Part shown: in pieces, positions 1 through 6,875 of the stretch | Layout of the letters: the number at the start of each line of letters is the position of its first letter | Numbering within the stretch: the stretch's first letter is position 1 | Notes under the pieces: generated by a model | The model's input: the letters and a program-made list of their open reading frames with translations, nothing else | The model's database searches: none | Told to the model about the DNA's origin: nothing | Position numbers and translations under genes: made by a program | From: JAXHTH01 sp034211115 | GTDB taxonomy: Bacteria; Planctomycetota; Phycisphaerae; Phycisphaerales; SM1A02 | Assembly (NCBI GenBank): GCA_034211115.1 | Contig: JAXHTH010000074.1 | Coordinates: 1 to 23,707 of the forward strand | Reading direction: 5' to 3' | Length of the DNA stretch: 23,707 bases

Positions 1-1
1 G

Positions 2-1750
2 AGCGGGGAAGGTGCGGACGGCGAGACGAGCCCGACCGGCCCGCCGCCCTGGGAAACCCTCCTCGAGTTCCTCGGCCGCACCGATCAGAACCTCCTCCTC
101 CGCATCACCCGGAAGATGATCGCGCACCTGTGCTGGCGCGGCGTGACGGAGGCGAACGAGCTGTTCGAGCGGTGCCTGCAGCGCGGCGGCGCGCGGGAGG
201 GGGCGATGCTCGCCCCCAACCATCGCGCGCGACGCCACCCGCTTCACGACAAGCCGGAGCTCACCCGGCTCGCCTTCGAGCTCGCCACCCGACACTTCAG
301 CCAGAGCGAGGTGATCGCCTGCATCCAGGCCTGGATCAACGAGGAGCGATCGACGTCACTCATCGAGTCACTCGAAACGCCCGGCGCGGGCCTGGCGGAG
401 ATGGCCGCGGCCATCGAGCGCTACCAGTCCGCCGCCATCGACGAGACGGAACTTCCGCCCGCGGTGCAGACGGGCCTGAAGGTCGCGCTGCTGCGACGGT
501 ACTTCGTCGATCAGCTCGCCTTCCTCTCCGTGGCCCGGCGATTCGTGGAGATCCGTGATTTCTACGACCTTATCCGGCGCCTCATTCACCCCTCGCGGAG
601 CCAGGGCCGCATCGGCGGCAAAGGCGCGGGGCTGTTCCTCGCGAGCCGGATCGTTCGCCACCCGGGCCCGGCGAACGGCGCGCTTCGCGACCTGAAGACC
701 CCCGCGACCTGGTATGTCATCTCCGACACGCTGCTCGACTTCGTGCACTACAACAACCTCGATGAGGTGTACAACCGCAAGTACATGGAGATCGAGCGGA
801 TCCGGCAGGATTACCCGCACATCGTGCAACTGTTCCGGAACGCCGTCTTCCCGCCCGAGGTCGTGAAAGGGCTCGCCGCCGCGCTCGATGACTTCCGCGA
901 CCGGCCGCTCATCGTCCGCAGCTCCAGCCTGCTGGAGGATCGATTCGAGTCGGCCTTCTCCGATCAGTACAAGAGCATCTTCCTGCCCAACCAGGGCTCC
1001 AAGGAGCAGCGGCTGGACGCGCTCCAGCGCGCGATCGCCGAGGTGTACGCGTCGATCTACTCGCCCGACCCGATTGCCTACCGCGCCGCGCGCGGCCTGC
1101 TCGATTATCGCGAGGAGATGGGGGTGCTCATCCAGGAAGTGGTGGGACAACGCATCGGCAGGTACTTCATGCCCGCCTTCTCCGGCGTCGCGCTCAGCCG
1201 GCTCGAGCACCCCTGGTCGAAGCGACTGCGGCGCGAGGACGGACTCGTGCGGCTCGTCCCCGGCCTCGGCCGCCGCGCCGCCGACCGCCTCGGCCCGGAG
1301 GCGCCCGTGCGCTTCTCGCCCGGGCAGCCGGATGTCCCCGGCTTCGAGGCGCCCGAGGAAATCGTCCGTTGCGCGCCGCGGAGCATCGACGTCATCAACC
1401 TGGAGACGAACGCCGTGGAGACCGTCGACGTGCGGGTGCTGCTCCGCGGCTTCGGCGAGAAGTACCCGCTCGCCCGGAGCATGGTGTCGATCGTGGACGG
1501 CGATCGCGTCCGGCCGCCGACGGGCCTGGAGCCCAGTTGGGGCGAGGACGAGCTGGCCATCACCTTCCAGGGCCTGATCGACGACCCGTCGTTCGTGTCG
1601 TGCGTGCGGGCCCTGCTCGAGGTGCTGGGTGAGCATCTCGCCTCGCCCGTGGAGCTCGAGTTCGCCCACGACGGCACGGATCTCTATCTCCTCGAGTGCC
1701 GGCCGCAGATCCCGGCCGATGATCAACCGTCCGGCGCGACGCCGGGTTAG
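2..1750 (+). CDS. PEP/pyruvate-binding domain protein (PPDK N-terminal type), 5' end outside window
   Basis: The reading frame is open from base 2, with no stop before the first ATG at 116, and the residues ahead of that ATG (WETLLEFLGRTDQNLLLRIT) look like folded protein. The gene therefore enters from the left edge and its true start is not visible. Numbered from the ATG at 116, a GGKGAGLFLA segment near residue 170 and RPLIVRSSSLLEDRF near 265 mark the nucleotide-binding domain found at the N-terminus of pyruvate phosphate dikinase and PEP synthase. The C-terminal motif LYLLECRPQ is the usual end of that domain. The protein then stops, so the phosphohistidine swivelling domain and the PEP-binding barrel are missing. 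By family it should bind ATP, but the acceptor is unknown. A role as a stand-alone phosphotransfer or regulatory module is inference. Confidence 0.85.
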   Translation, partial: SGEGADGETSPTGPPPWETLLEFLGRTDQNLLLRITRKMIAHLCWRGVTEANELFERCLQRGGAREGAMLAPNHRARRHPLHDKPELTRLAFELATRHFSQSEVIACIQAWINEERSTSLIESLETPGAGLAEMAAAIERYQSAAIDETELPPAVQTGLKVALLRRYFVDQLAFLSVARRFVEIRDFYDLIRRLIHPSRSQGRIGGKGAGLFLASRIVRHPGPANGALRDLKTPATWYVISDTLLDFVHYNNLDEVYNRKYMEIERIRQDYPHIVQLFRNAVFPPEVVKGLAAALDDFRDRPLIVRSSSLLEDRFESAFSDQYKSIFLPNQGSKEQRLDALQRAIAEVYASIYSPDPIAYRAARGLLDYREEMGVLIQEVVGQRIGRYFMPAFSGVALSRLEHPWSKRLRREDGLVRLVPGLGRRAADRLGPEAPVRFSPGQPDVPGFEAPEEIVRCAPRSIDVINLETNAVETVDVRVLLRGFGEKYPLARSMVSIVDGDRVRPPTGLEPSWGEDELAITFQGLIDDPSFVSCVRALLEVLGEHLASPVELEFAHDGTDLYLLECRPQIPADDQPSGATPG

Positions 1751-1807
1751 AACGGACCGTCGCGCCGTCCCGCCCCCGCAGCGCTCGGTCGATCGGGCGA
1801 GTGTCAC

Positions 1808-1821
1808 CAGGCCGCGGCCTG
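1808..1821. repeat. 14-bp perfect palindrome
   Basis: CAGGCCGCGGCCTG is its own reverse complement and lies 57 bases after the stop codon of the PEP/pyruvate-binding gene. It could fold as a short hairpin that helps end that transcript, or act as a protein-binding site. No T-run follows, so a terminator role is weak. Confidence 0.35.
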
Positions 1822-1882
1822 CCTCGAAACGAAAAACAGGATCGGCACGGCGCTCGTATCGATCCTGACCATTCCTACAGGA

Positions 1883-1901
1883 GCCCGGACAACCTCCGGG
1901 C
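1883..1901 (+). repeat. 7-bp stem hairpin overlapping the tRNA-like segment
   Basis: GCCCGGA (1883-1889) pairs perfectly with TCCGGGC (1895-1901) around the 5-base loop CAACC. The right arm overlaps what would be the 5' acceptor strand of the tRNA-like sequence. No T-run follows. It may be a terminator without a U-tract or a side effect of local GC content. Confidence 0.35.
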
Positions 1902-1945
1902 CCGTGGCGGAACCGGCAGACGTAGCGGACTTGGAATCCGCGGTC
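1898..1945 (+). pseudogene. 5' half of a tRNA-Leu-like gene (truncated)
   Basis: The D-arm has the class II form GTGGCGGAACCGGCAGACG typical of bacterial tRNA-Leu. It is followed by a perfect 5-bp anticodon stem, GCGGA (1925-1929) with TCCGC (1937-1941), closing the 7-base loop CTTGGAA. The anticodon position would read TGG, a proline anticodon, although the body is Leu-like. After the start of a variable arm the sequence leaves the tRNA pattern: there is no T-arm and no 3' acceptor strand, so this is not a working tRNA. The segment lies inside an open frame that runs on into an integrase-like tail (2032-2145). This suggests an attachment-site remnant of an element that used a tRNA gene. Confidence 0.55.
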
Positions 1946-2031
1946 CCGAGCCGGCAACGACAAAGAACACGAAGGTCTGTGGCGAAGAGCAAACGCGCTT
2001 TGACGCGGCGCCTGGCGGTTTGGGTGCAGAA

Positions 2032-2145
2032 TCGCCCGACTTGGCGCTCATCATCGAGGCATGGCCGAAGCGCCCCGACGCGGTTAAGGCCGACATCCTG
2101 GCGATGGTGAAGGCGTCCGCCGACGAGAACGATGGGCGGCGATGA
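2032..2145 (+). pseudogene. C-terminal tail remnant, probably of a tRNA-associated integrase (copy 1)
   Basis: The frame that crosses the tRNA-like segment (open from about 1801) ends with LALIIEAWPKRPDAVKADIL and then AMVKAS before the stop at 2143-2145. I recall tails of this shape, D-L-x-x-(L/I)-I-x-A-W-P-x-x-P-x-x-(V/I)-(K/R)-A-x-I-L-A-M-(V/I), at the ends of planctomycete tyrosine recombinases and of short frames beside tRNA genes. No recombinase catalytic domain is present upstream, so only the tail survives. A second, frameshifted copy lies at 4023-4116. The integrase origin is inference from memory of the family; the similarity of the two tails is visible directly. Confidence 0.45.
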
Positions 2146-2490
2146 AGCCCCGACCCCGACCCCGGGACAACCGCCCCCCGCTGGTGGGTTCCCATCCCGC
2201 GGACATGGTGTGGCCGGCGCCGCGCGCATTGGTGTGTCACCCGCGTGACGGCGACACTCGCTCATCGACCGATTCAACCGCGACGGGTCAGGGATGCCAC
2301 TTTGTCCAAACCATGTCGAAGCGGCTCGTCCGGTGCTTTGGAGCGGTCCTTCGCCCGCGTCGCGGCCTTCCTCGGTGCAGCTCTCTCCCGCAATCGGTCA
2401 GATTGGGCTTCAGCGCCGCGAGACGGGTGTTATGCTGGAGAAAGACGGAGAGCCGATCGTGCCGGACGAAGGTCCCATCGGAGACATCGG
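2146..2490. other. Intergenic stretch with no recognised gene
   Basis: I see no convincing coding frame here. The stretch begins with a short C-rich repeat (CCCCGACCCCGACCCCG, about 2149-2165) and includes a small perfect inverted repeat, GTCAC/GTGAC (2236-2240 and 2245-2249). It ends with the leader of the Asp-box gene. Confidence 0.5.
2431..2436 (+). promoter_or_regulatory. Candidate -10 element for the Asp-box gene
   Basis: TATGCT lies 54 bases upstream of the ATG at 2491. No clear -35 hexamer occurs at 16-18 bases, so the call rests on the -10 match and position only. Confidence 0.25.
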
Positions 2491-3825
2491 ATGAAGATCC
2501 TGCGGCGATACCCGAATCACCCATCCGCCCGCTTGAATCGATGTCTGATGAGCGTTTCTTCGCTCATGCTCCTCCAGGCGGCTGTACACGCGCAGGATGT
2601 GATGCAGGGCGGAGATCTGCTTCAGGCGGAGGCTGTCTATCAGGGCGAAGAAGCCTCCGACGCGTTCAGCGCCATTCACTATCTCGGCAACGGACGAATC
2701 ATAGCCGGGAAGCGCTCGTCGCAGGCGGCCAATCGCTTTCTGCTCAGCGAAGACTATGGGGCCACGTGGGAAGTTGTCGGCTGTCCGAACTCGACCGGCG
2801 CTCATACCTACTTCTTCGGACAGAATGGCGCGACTGTTTTCTCCGGCACGGGCGACACAGGCAGCGCCTGTTTGATGAAAAGCACTGACGGCGGTTCCAC
2901 ATGGACGGTTGCCCTCTCCGCTTCGCAGATCAACAACATCATTGGAAGCGCGAACGCACGGGCCGTGTTCAGCCCTGTCTATCTGGGTGAAGACCGCTGG
3001 GCGGTGAACATCAAGAGCTTTGACACCGCGAACAAGGTCATCATGTCCTCTGACAACGGCGTGACATGGTACGTTCCAGGTGCTCAACCCGGACAGGATG
3101 CGTCGGCGTGGGCGCGCCGGATGATCCTGACCGGCGACAACATACTGCTCTGGCCGTCGTGCACCACCGACCAGATGTACAGGTCAGCCGATCAGGGCGG
3201 GAGTTGGACTTCCGTGAGCGTTCCCGGGGCATTCCTCTTCCAATCCCTGTGCGATGCCGGAAACGGGGTCTATCTGTGCGGGGATGCCACGACGACGCCG
3301 TACACGCCGATCAGCCTGTACCGGAGTCTCGACGCGGGCCTGTCGTGGGCGGAGGTGACGGCGGTCAATCTCCAGCGCCCCACGCCGACTTACTGGCGCG
3401 ATGTGATCAAAGTCGAAAGCAGCCTGCTCGCGTCTGCCTGTTGTTTTGAAGGCACAAGCGATGAACGGCATATGCAGTTGTTCCTCTCCGTGGACGATGG
3501 AACCACGTGGCTCTCGCTCGGGAATCCTTACCACGGTCCGTACGGCGGAATGCAGGCCATATACCAGATGTGTGCCACGGAATCGGATGTCGTCTTTGCG
3601 GGTTGTCAACCCGACAGCACGATCCTGAAGTGGTCAATGCCGGTCAACACCTGCCCCGCCGATCTCGATGACGATGGGACGGTCAACACGGGAGATTTGC
3701 TGATCCTGCTGGGCGGCTGGGGCACACCCGACGGCGATGTCGACGGCGACGGCGACACGGATACGGTTGACCTGCTGGCGCTGCTCGGTGCGTGGGGAGA
3801 GTGTCCGCAGCCGTCCACCGCCTGA
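2491..3825 (+). CDS. Secreted Asp-box (BNR) repeat protein with C-terminal dockerin-like domain
   Basis: Starting at the ATG at 2491 (GGAGA at 2480-2484 as ribosome site) gives 444 residues. The N-terminus (basic start, hydrophobic run at about 20-33, then VHAQ) is a signal peptide. Six Asp-box motifs of the form S-x-D-x-G-x-(T/S)-W occur at residues 86-93, 131-138, 186-193, 232-239, 279-286 and 333-340, as expected for a sialidase-like beta-propeller. Catalytic sialidase residues cannot be assigned. After CPA (388-390) come two calcium-loop segments, DLDDDGTVNTGDLL (391-404) and DVDGDGDTDTVDLL (416-429), each followed by LLG-x-W: the dockerin-like end of many planctomycete secreted proteins. 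The likely role is binding or surface display outside the cell. It is the only intact gene between the two integrase-like tails, and a terminator follows. Confidence 0.85.
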   Translation: MKILRRYPNHPSARLNRCLMSVSSLMLLQAAVHAQDVMQGGDLLQAEAVYQGEEASDAFSAIHYLGNGRIIAGKRSSQAANRFLLSEDYGATWEVVGCPNSTGAHTYFFGQNGATVFSGTGDTGSACLMKSTDGGSTWTVALSASQINNIIGSANARAVFSPVYLGEDRWAVNIKSFDTANKVIMSSDNGVTWYVPGAQPGQDASAWARRMILTGDNILLWPSCTTDQMYRSADQGGSWTSVSVPGAFLFQSLCDAGNGVYLCGDATTTPYTPISLYRSLDAGLSWAEVTAVNLQRPTPTYWRDVIKVESSLLASACCFEGTSDERHMQLFLSVDDGTTWLSLGNPYHGPYGGMQAIYQMCATESDVVFAGCQPDSTILKWSMPVNTCPADLDDDGTVNTGDLLILLGGWGTPDGDVDGDGDTDTVDLLALLGAWGECPQPSTA

Positions 3826-3849
3826 TCCAATCCGACCTCGAAACCGCGA

Positions 3850-3874
3850 GAGCACCGTCCCGCGGGCGGTGCTC
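3850..3874 (+). terminator. Terminator hairpin after the Asp-box gene
   Basis: GAGCACCG (3850-3857) pairs perfectly over 8 bp with CGGTGCTC (3867-3874) around a 9-base loop that can pair further. It starts 25 bases after the stop codon and is followed by the T-rich GTCTTCT. Position and stem strength fit an intrinsic terminator, although the T-run is short. Confidence 0.6.
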
Positions 3875-4022
3875 GTCTTCTGACCGGCCGGACCATTGGG
3901 TTCTCCGAGCGGGACGCCCAAGAGAGAGGCCGACGTGCGGACTCAGGTCGCAGAACGCGATCGTCGGAAGCAGGGGAACACCCCGAACACACCGCAATGC
4001 GCGCGCATACCGCGATCAAAGC

Positions 4023-4116
4023 GGGCCAACTGATCCCGATCTCGATCGTCTGATCGACGCCTGGCCTCCGCTGCCTCGAAAAGCCGGGCGACGATTCTGA
4101 TGATCGTCCGCATCCG
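4023..4116 (+). pseudogene. Integrase-like C-terminal tail remnant (copy 2, frameshifted)
   Basis: From 4032 the frame reads DPDLDRLIDAWPPLP. At that point the match to copy 1 (2032-2145) moves into the next frame, where SKSRATILMIVR (from about 4076) aligns with DAVKADILAMVK of copy 1. The original frame stops at 4098-4100. A single-base frameshift in the run CTGCCTCGAAAAGCC therefore separates the two halves. Nothing resembling a recombinase catalytic domain lies upstream, so this is a decayed fragment. Confidence 0.45.
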
Positions 4117-4219
4117 GCGATTCTCGTGTCACGCGGGCAGGAACCGGGCAGAGGCGTACGTCGCCTGCTCTCCCTGCTGCGCGGCGGTCGGTTGAAGCGG
4201 CGGCGGCGGCGGATGCCGG

Positions 4220-4883
4220 ACGAGACCGAATTCCTGTCGCACTGCGGCGTTCGCGCGCGCCGATTCCCATCGCGGCGCCGACGATCCCGAGCTTCCGCTC
4301 GGGCTCGTGCAGCTCCTGGGCAAGCCGGATGAGGCGTTCCTCGAGGAGCTCGCCCGACCCTGACTCCCGGATGTACCCGCCGGTGAGCTGTGAACGCGGA
4401 CGGTGGACTTCTTCCTCACGACCCAGGACCTGCCCGATCCCGGGAATCGCGTCGAGGTGACCGGCGAGGGGCGGATCCGCCTGACGTACCGCGAGAACAA
4501 CCGCGAAGCGTACGACCGACTGCGCGCCAAGCTCGCTTCGTACTTCGACCGCATCGGATGCTCGGCGGGGCGCCTGCGTGGACACCAACGCCTACATCGG
4601 CCCGAAGCTCGGCATCAGCGGCGTCTCCCACCAGGCGGGCGCGCTCCGATTCGGCACCGATCCTGCGATGAGCGTGCTCGACGTGAACCGCGGGGCTCAC
4701 GATCTCGACAACCTCTGCGTCGTCGAAGCGAGTTTCTTCCCGTCGAGCGGGGCCGTCAACCCCTCGCTGACGATCATGACCAATGCGCTTCGGGTCGGCG
4801 ATGCGATCCTCGAGCGGCTCGGGTCAGGGACGAACGAGAGGAGCCTTCAGGACGAGCATACCACAGCCGAAACGACGGGGTAG
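4220..4883 (+). pseudogene. GMC-family oxidoreductase, C-terminal remnant with stops and frameshift
   Basis: The pieces align in order with the C-terminal half of GMC (FAD-dependent glucose-methanol-choline) oxidoreductases. LPLGLVQLLGKPDEAFL (about 4286-4342) matches the family's 'YPLG-IQLLGK' segment. DFFLTTQDLPDPGNRVEV (about 4406-4459) matches the 'DFWLTSEDLPDP-NRV' segment. GISGVSHQAGALRFGTDP, then FFPSSGAVNPSLTI and ALRVGDAIL (4608-4815) match the terminal substrate domain, including the expected catalytic His in SHQAG and the Asn of NPSLTI. The gene is broken by in-frame stops at 4361-4363 and 4391-4393 and by a frameshift near 4560-4578. The FAD-binding N-terminal half is absent, so the gene is dead and 5'-truncated. 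The part before about 4260 is uncertain. Confidence 0.75.
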
Positions 4884-5407
4884 CTGAGTGAATGCGCGAA
4901 TCGACAACCGCGGGACGAACAACCGACACCGGAGACGTACAGTCGACTCGACTGCACCCGTCCTGCGCTCGCAGACTTCGGGGCACCGGATGATCAGCAT
5001 CGTCAGGACAGCTCGACTTCTTCCCAATGCATACAACCCCAGGAGTGGCGCGGTGATTCGAAACCCCGTCTCTGTCCTGACCGGCCTCGTCGCACCGCGA
5101 CTACGCCATCAAATCCGATTGCATGGACCACCGCGTGCACCGGTATCTGGGCGAAACCCGCTGATTCGTGGGCCCGCTTGACATCCCCGTCCCGTGCCGG
5201 ATCGCGAGCGGAATCGAGGGCATTTCAGGCCGCTGGCACGGGATTCGCGTGGCTCAAACCGGACGAGTCGAACCTCTGGCCCGCGTCTGCATCCCCGCGT
5301 GAGAGCAGGACGAGCAAAAGCCTGGCGGGTCTCGCCCCCTGGGAATATCTCAGGCATCATCCGGGTGCAGTCTGGAGATCAGTCGCGACCATGCGCTCCG
5401 GCGCTGG
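4884..5407. other. Non-coding or fully decayed stretch
   Basis: Short frames occur but none has a recognisable family. A short open stretch ending DHRVHRYLGETR at about 5154 is the most protein-like piece and I cannot assign it. No RNA gene, repeat array or intact mobile element is visible. The stretch separates the broken GMC gene from the ergothioneine operon and probably ends in that operon's promoter. Confidence 0.45.
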
Positions 5408-5413
5408 TACAAT
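5408..5413 (+). promoter_or_regulatory. Candidate -10 element of the ergothioneine operon
   Basis: TACAAT lies about 145 bases upstream of the first start codon of the operon. It is the best -10 match in this leader, but the -35 position at 17 bases (GCGACC) is poor. A leader of roughly 140 bases would follow, in which I see no recognisable riboswitch. Confidence 0.3.
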
Positions 5414-5556
5414 CCGCCCTCTGAAGGGGCGTGCGGGGACGCGCAGCCCTGCTCGCCGACCTGAGCGGCTGATCAATCGATCGGCGCGTCCGGCCTCCGG
5501 CTGCCGCGTCACTCACCCGATTCTCAATGAGCCGAACGGAGCATGGCGGGACGCGT

Positions 5557-6858
5557 ATGACGGACTTGACGACCGCCCAGCTTGTGGAGCTTCGCAGGGG
5601 GCCGACGGTGAGCCTCGTCGACGCCCGGCCCGTGGATGCCTATAACGGCTGGCGGCTGCGGGAAGAGCCGCGCGGCGGGCACATTGCCGGGGCAAGAAGC
5701 CTGCCCCGCAAATGGACGCGCTACATCGACTGGCCCGACATCGTGCAGGCCAAAGGCCTTCTGCCGGCCGATACCGTCGTGGTGTACGGCTACGAGGAAG
5801 AAGAGGCCGAAGCGGTGGCCCGCCAGTTCGAGCGTGCCGGCTGCTCCGATGTCCGCCTCTACCATCGCTTCGTCGACGAATGGTGCGCGGATGACGGGCT
5901 GCCGATGGATCGGCTGCCGCGCTATCGACATCTCGTGCCGCCGCAGTGGCTGCACACGCTGCTGCAGACCGGCGCGGCGCCGGAGTATCGGAACGACCGG
6001 CACTTTCTCTGCCACGCCCACTACCAGAACCGCGGCGCCTACGACGAGGGACACATTCCCGGCGCGATCGAGCTGGACACGAACGCGCTTGAAGATCCCG
6101 AGACGTGGAACCGGCGTTCGCCGCGCCAGCTCGAGGAGGCGCTCGAGCGCGCGGGGATCACCCACGACACGACGGTGATTCTCTACGGCCGGTTCTCGTT
6201 CCCCGACTACAGCGATCCCTTTCCCGGCAGCAGCGCCGGTCACCTCGGCGCGATCCGGTGCGCGCTGATTCTGCTCTACGCCGGCGTCGAGGATGTGCGG
6301 GTGCTCAACGGGGGCCTCCAGTCGTGGATTGACGAGGGCTTCGAGACGACGACCGAGGAAACGCCCAGGCGCCCGGTCGCCGACTTCGGCCGAACCGTCC
6401 CCCGATATCCGGAGCTGATCGTGGACCTTCCGCAGGCGAAGGAGATGCTCCGCGCGTCAGGCAGCAACCTCGTCAGCGTGCGGAGCTGGCGGGAGTTCAT
6501 CGGCGAGGTCAGCGGCTACCACTACATCGAGAAGAAAGGCCGCATTCCCGGGGCGGTGTTCGGCAACTGCGGCAGCGATGCCTACCACATGGAGAACTAC
6601 CGCAACGTCGATCACACGACGCGGGAATACCACGAGATCGAGGCGAACTGGGCCGAGGTCGGCGTCACGCCAGACAAGCACAACGCCTTCTACTGCGGGA
6701 CCGGCTGGCGGGGCAGCGAAGCCTTCTTCAACGCGTGGCTGATGGGCTGGCCGCGGATCTCCGTCTTCGACGGCGGCTGGTATGAATGGAGCCGCGACGA
6801 CCGCAATCCCTGTGAAGCCGGCGTGCCGGCGGCCCCCGTCACCCGCGCAGCACGCTGA
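5557..6858 (+). CDS. eanB: Triple-rhodanese sulfurtransferase, EanB-like (hercynine to ergothioneine)
   Basis: Residues are numbered from an upstream in-frame ATG at 5527 (443 residues). I prefer the ATG at 5557 because GGCGGGA lies 5 bases before it and nothing like a ribosome site precedes 5527. Three rhodanese domains are visible: about 15-130, 155-275 and 300-425. The first two have no cysteine in the active-site loop (YGYEEEE; YGRFSFP). The third has YCGTGWRG with Cys390. In the Chlorobium EanB that I recall, the persulfide cysteine is Cys412 and a key tyrosine is Tyr353, 59 residues earlier; here residue 331, also 59 before Cys390, is Tyr. EanB replaces the C2-H of hercynine with sulfur without oxygen. 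The next gene encodes the hercynine-forming methyltransferase, 17 bases downstream, which strongly supports EanB over a generic sulfurtransferase. Probably cytoplasmic; no signal peptide. Confidence 0.85.
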   Translation: MTDLTTAQLVELRRGPTVSLVDARPVDAYNGWRLREEPRGGHIAGARSLPRKWTRYIDWPDIVQAKGLLPADTVVVYGYEEEEAEAVARQFERAGCSDVRLYHRFVDEWCADDGLPMDRLPRYRHLVPPQWLHTLLQTGAAPEYRNDRHFLCHAHYQNRGAYDEGHIPGAIELDTNALEDPETWNRRSPRQLEEALERAGITHDTTVILYGRFSFPDYSDPFPGSSAGHLGAIRCALILLYAGVEDVRVLNGGLQSWIDEGFETTTEETPRRPVADFGRTVPRYPELIVDLPQAKEMLRASGSNLVSVRSWREFIGEVSGYHYIEKKGRIPGAVFGNCGSDAYHMENYRNVDHTTREYHEIEANWAEVGVTPDKHNAFYCGTGWRGSEAFFNAWLMGWPRISVFDGGWYEWSRDDRNPCEAGVPAAPVTRAAR

Positions 6859-6875
6859 GAGAACGAGGTGGAGCC

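Noticed and set aside
368..1963. 531-codon open frame on the minus strand opposite the PEP/pyruvate-binding gene
   Set aside because: It has no recognisable domain and mirrors the GC-rich third positions of a clear gene on the other strand.
2245..2490. Upstream extension of the Asp-box protein to 2245
   Set aside because: The added residues are Arg-rich and unstructured; the ATG at 2491 has a GGAGA site and a signal peptide.
4016..4588. Minus-strand frame of 190 codons opposite the GMC remnant
   Set aside because: Plus-strand segments match GMC oxidoreductase in order; the antisense frame has no support.
5040..5070. T-arm-like sequence (GGTGATTCGAAACCCC) as a possible missing tRNA 3' half
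   Set aside because: The flanking 5-base arms do not pair, and no acceptor strand matching 1898-1904 follows.
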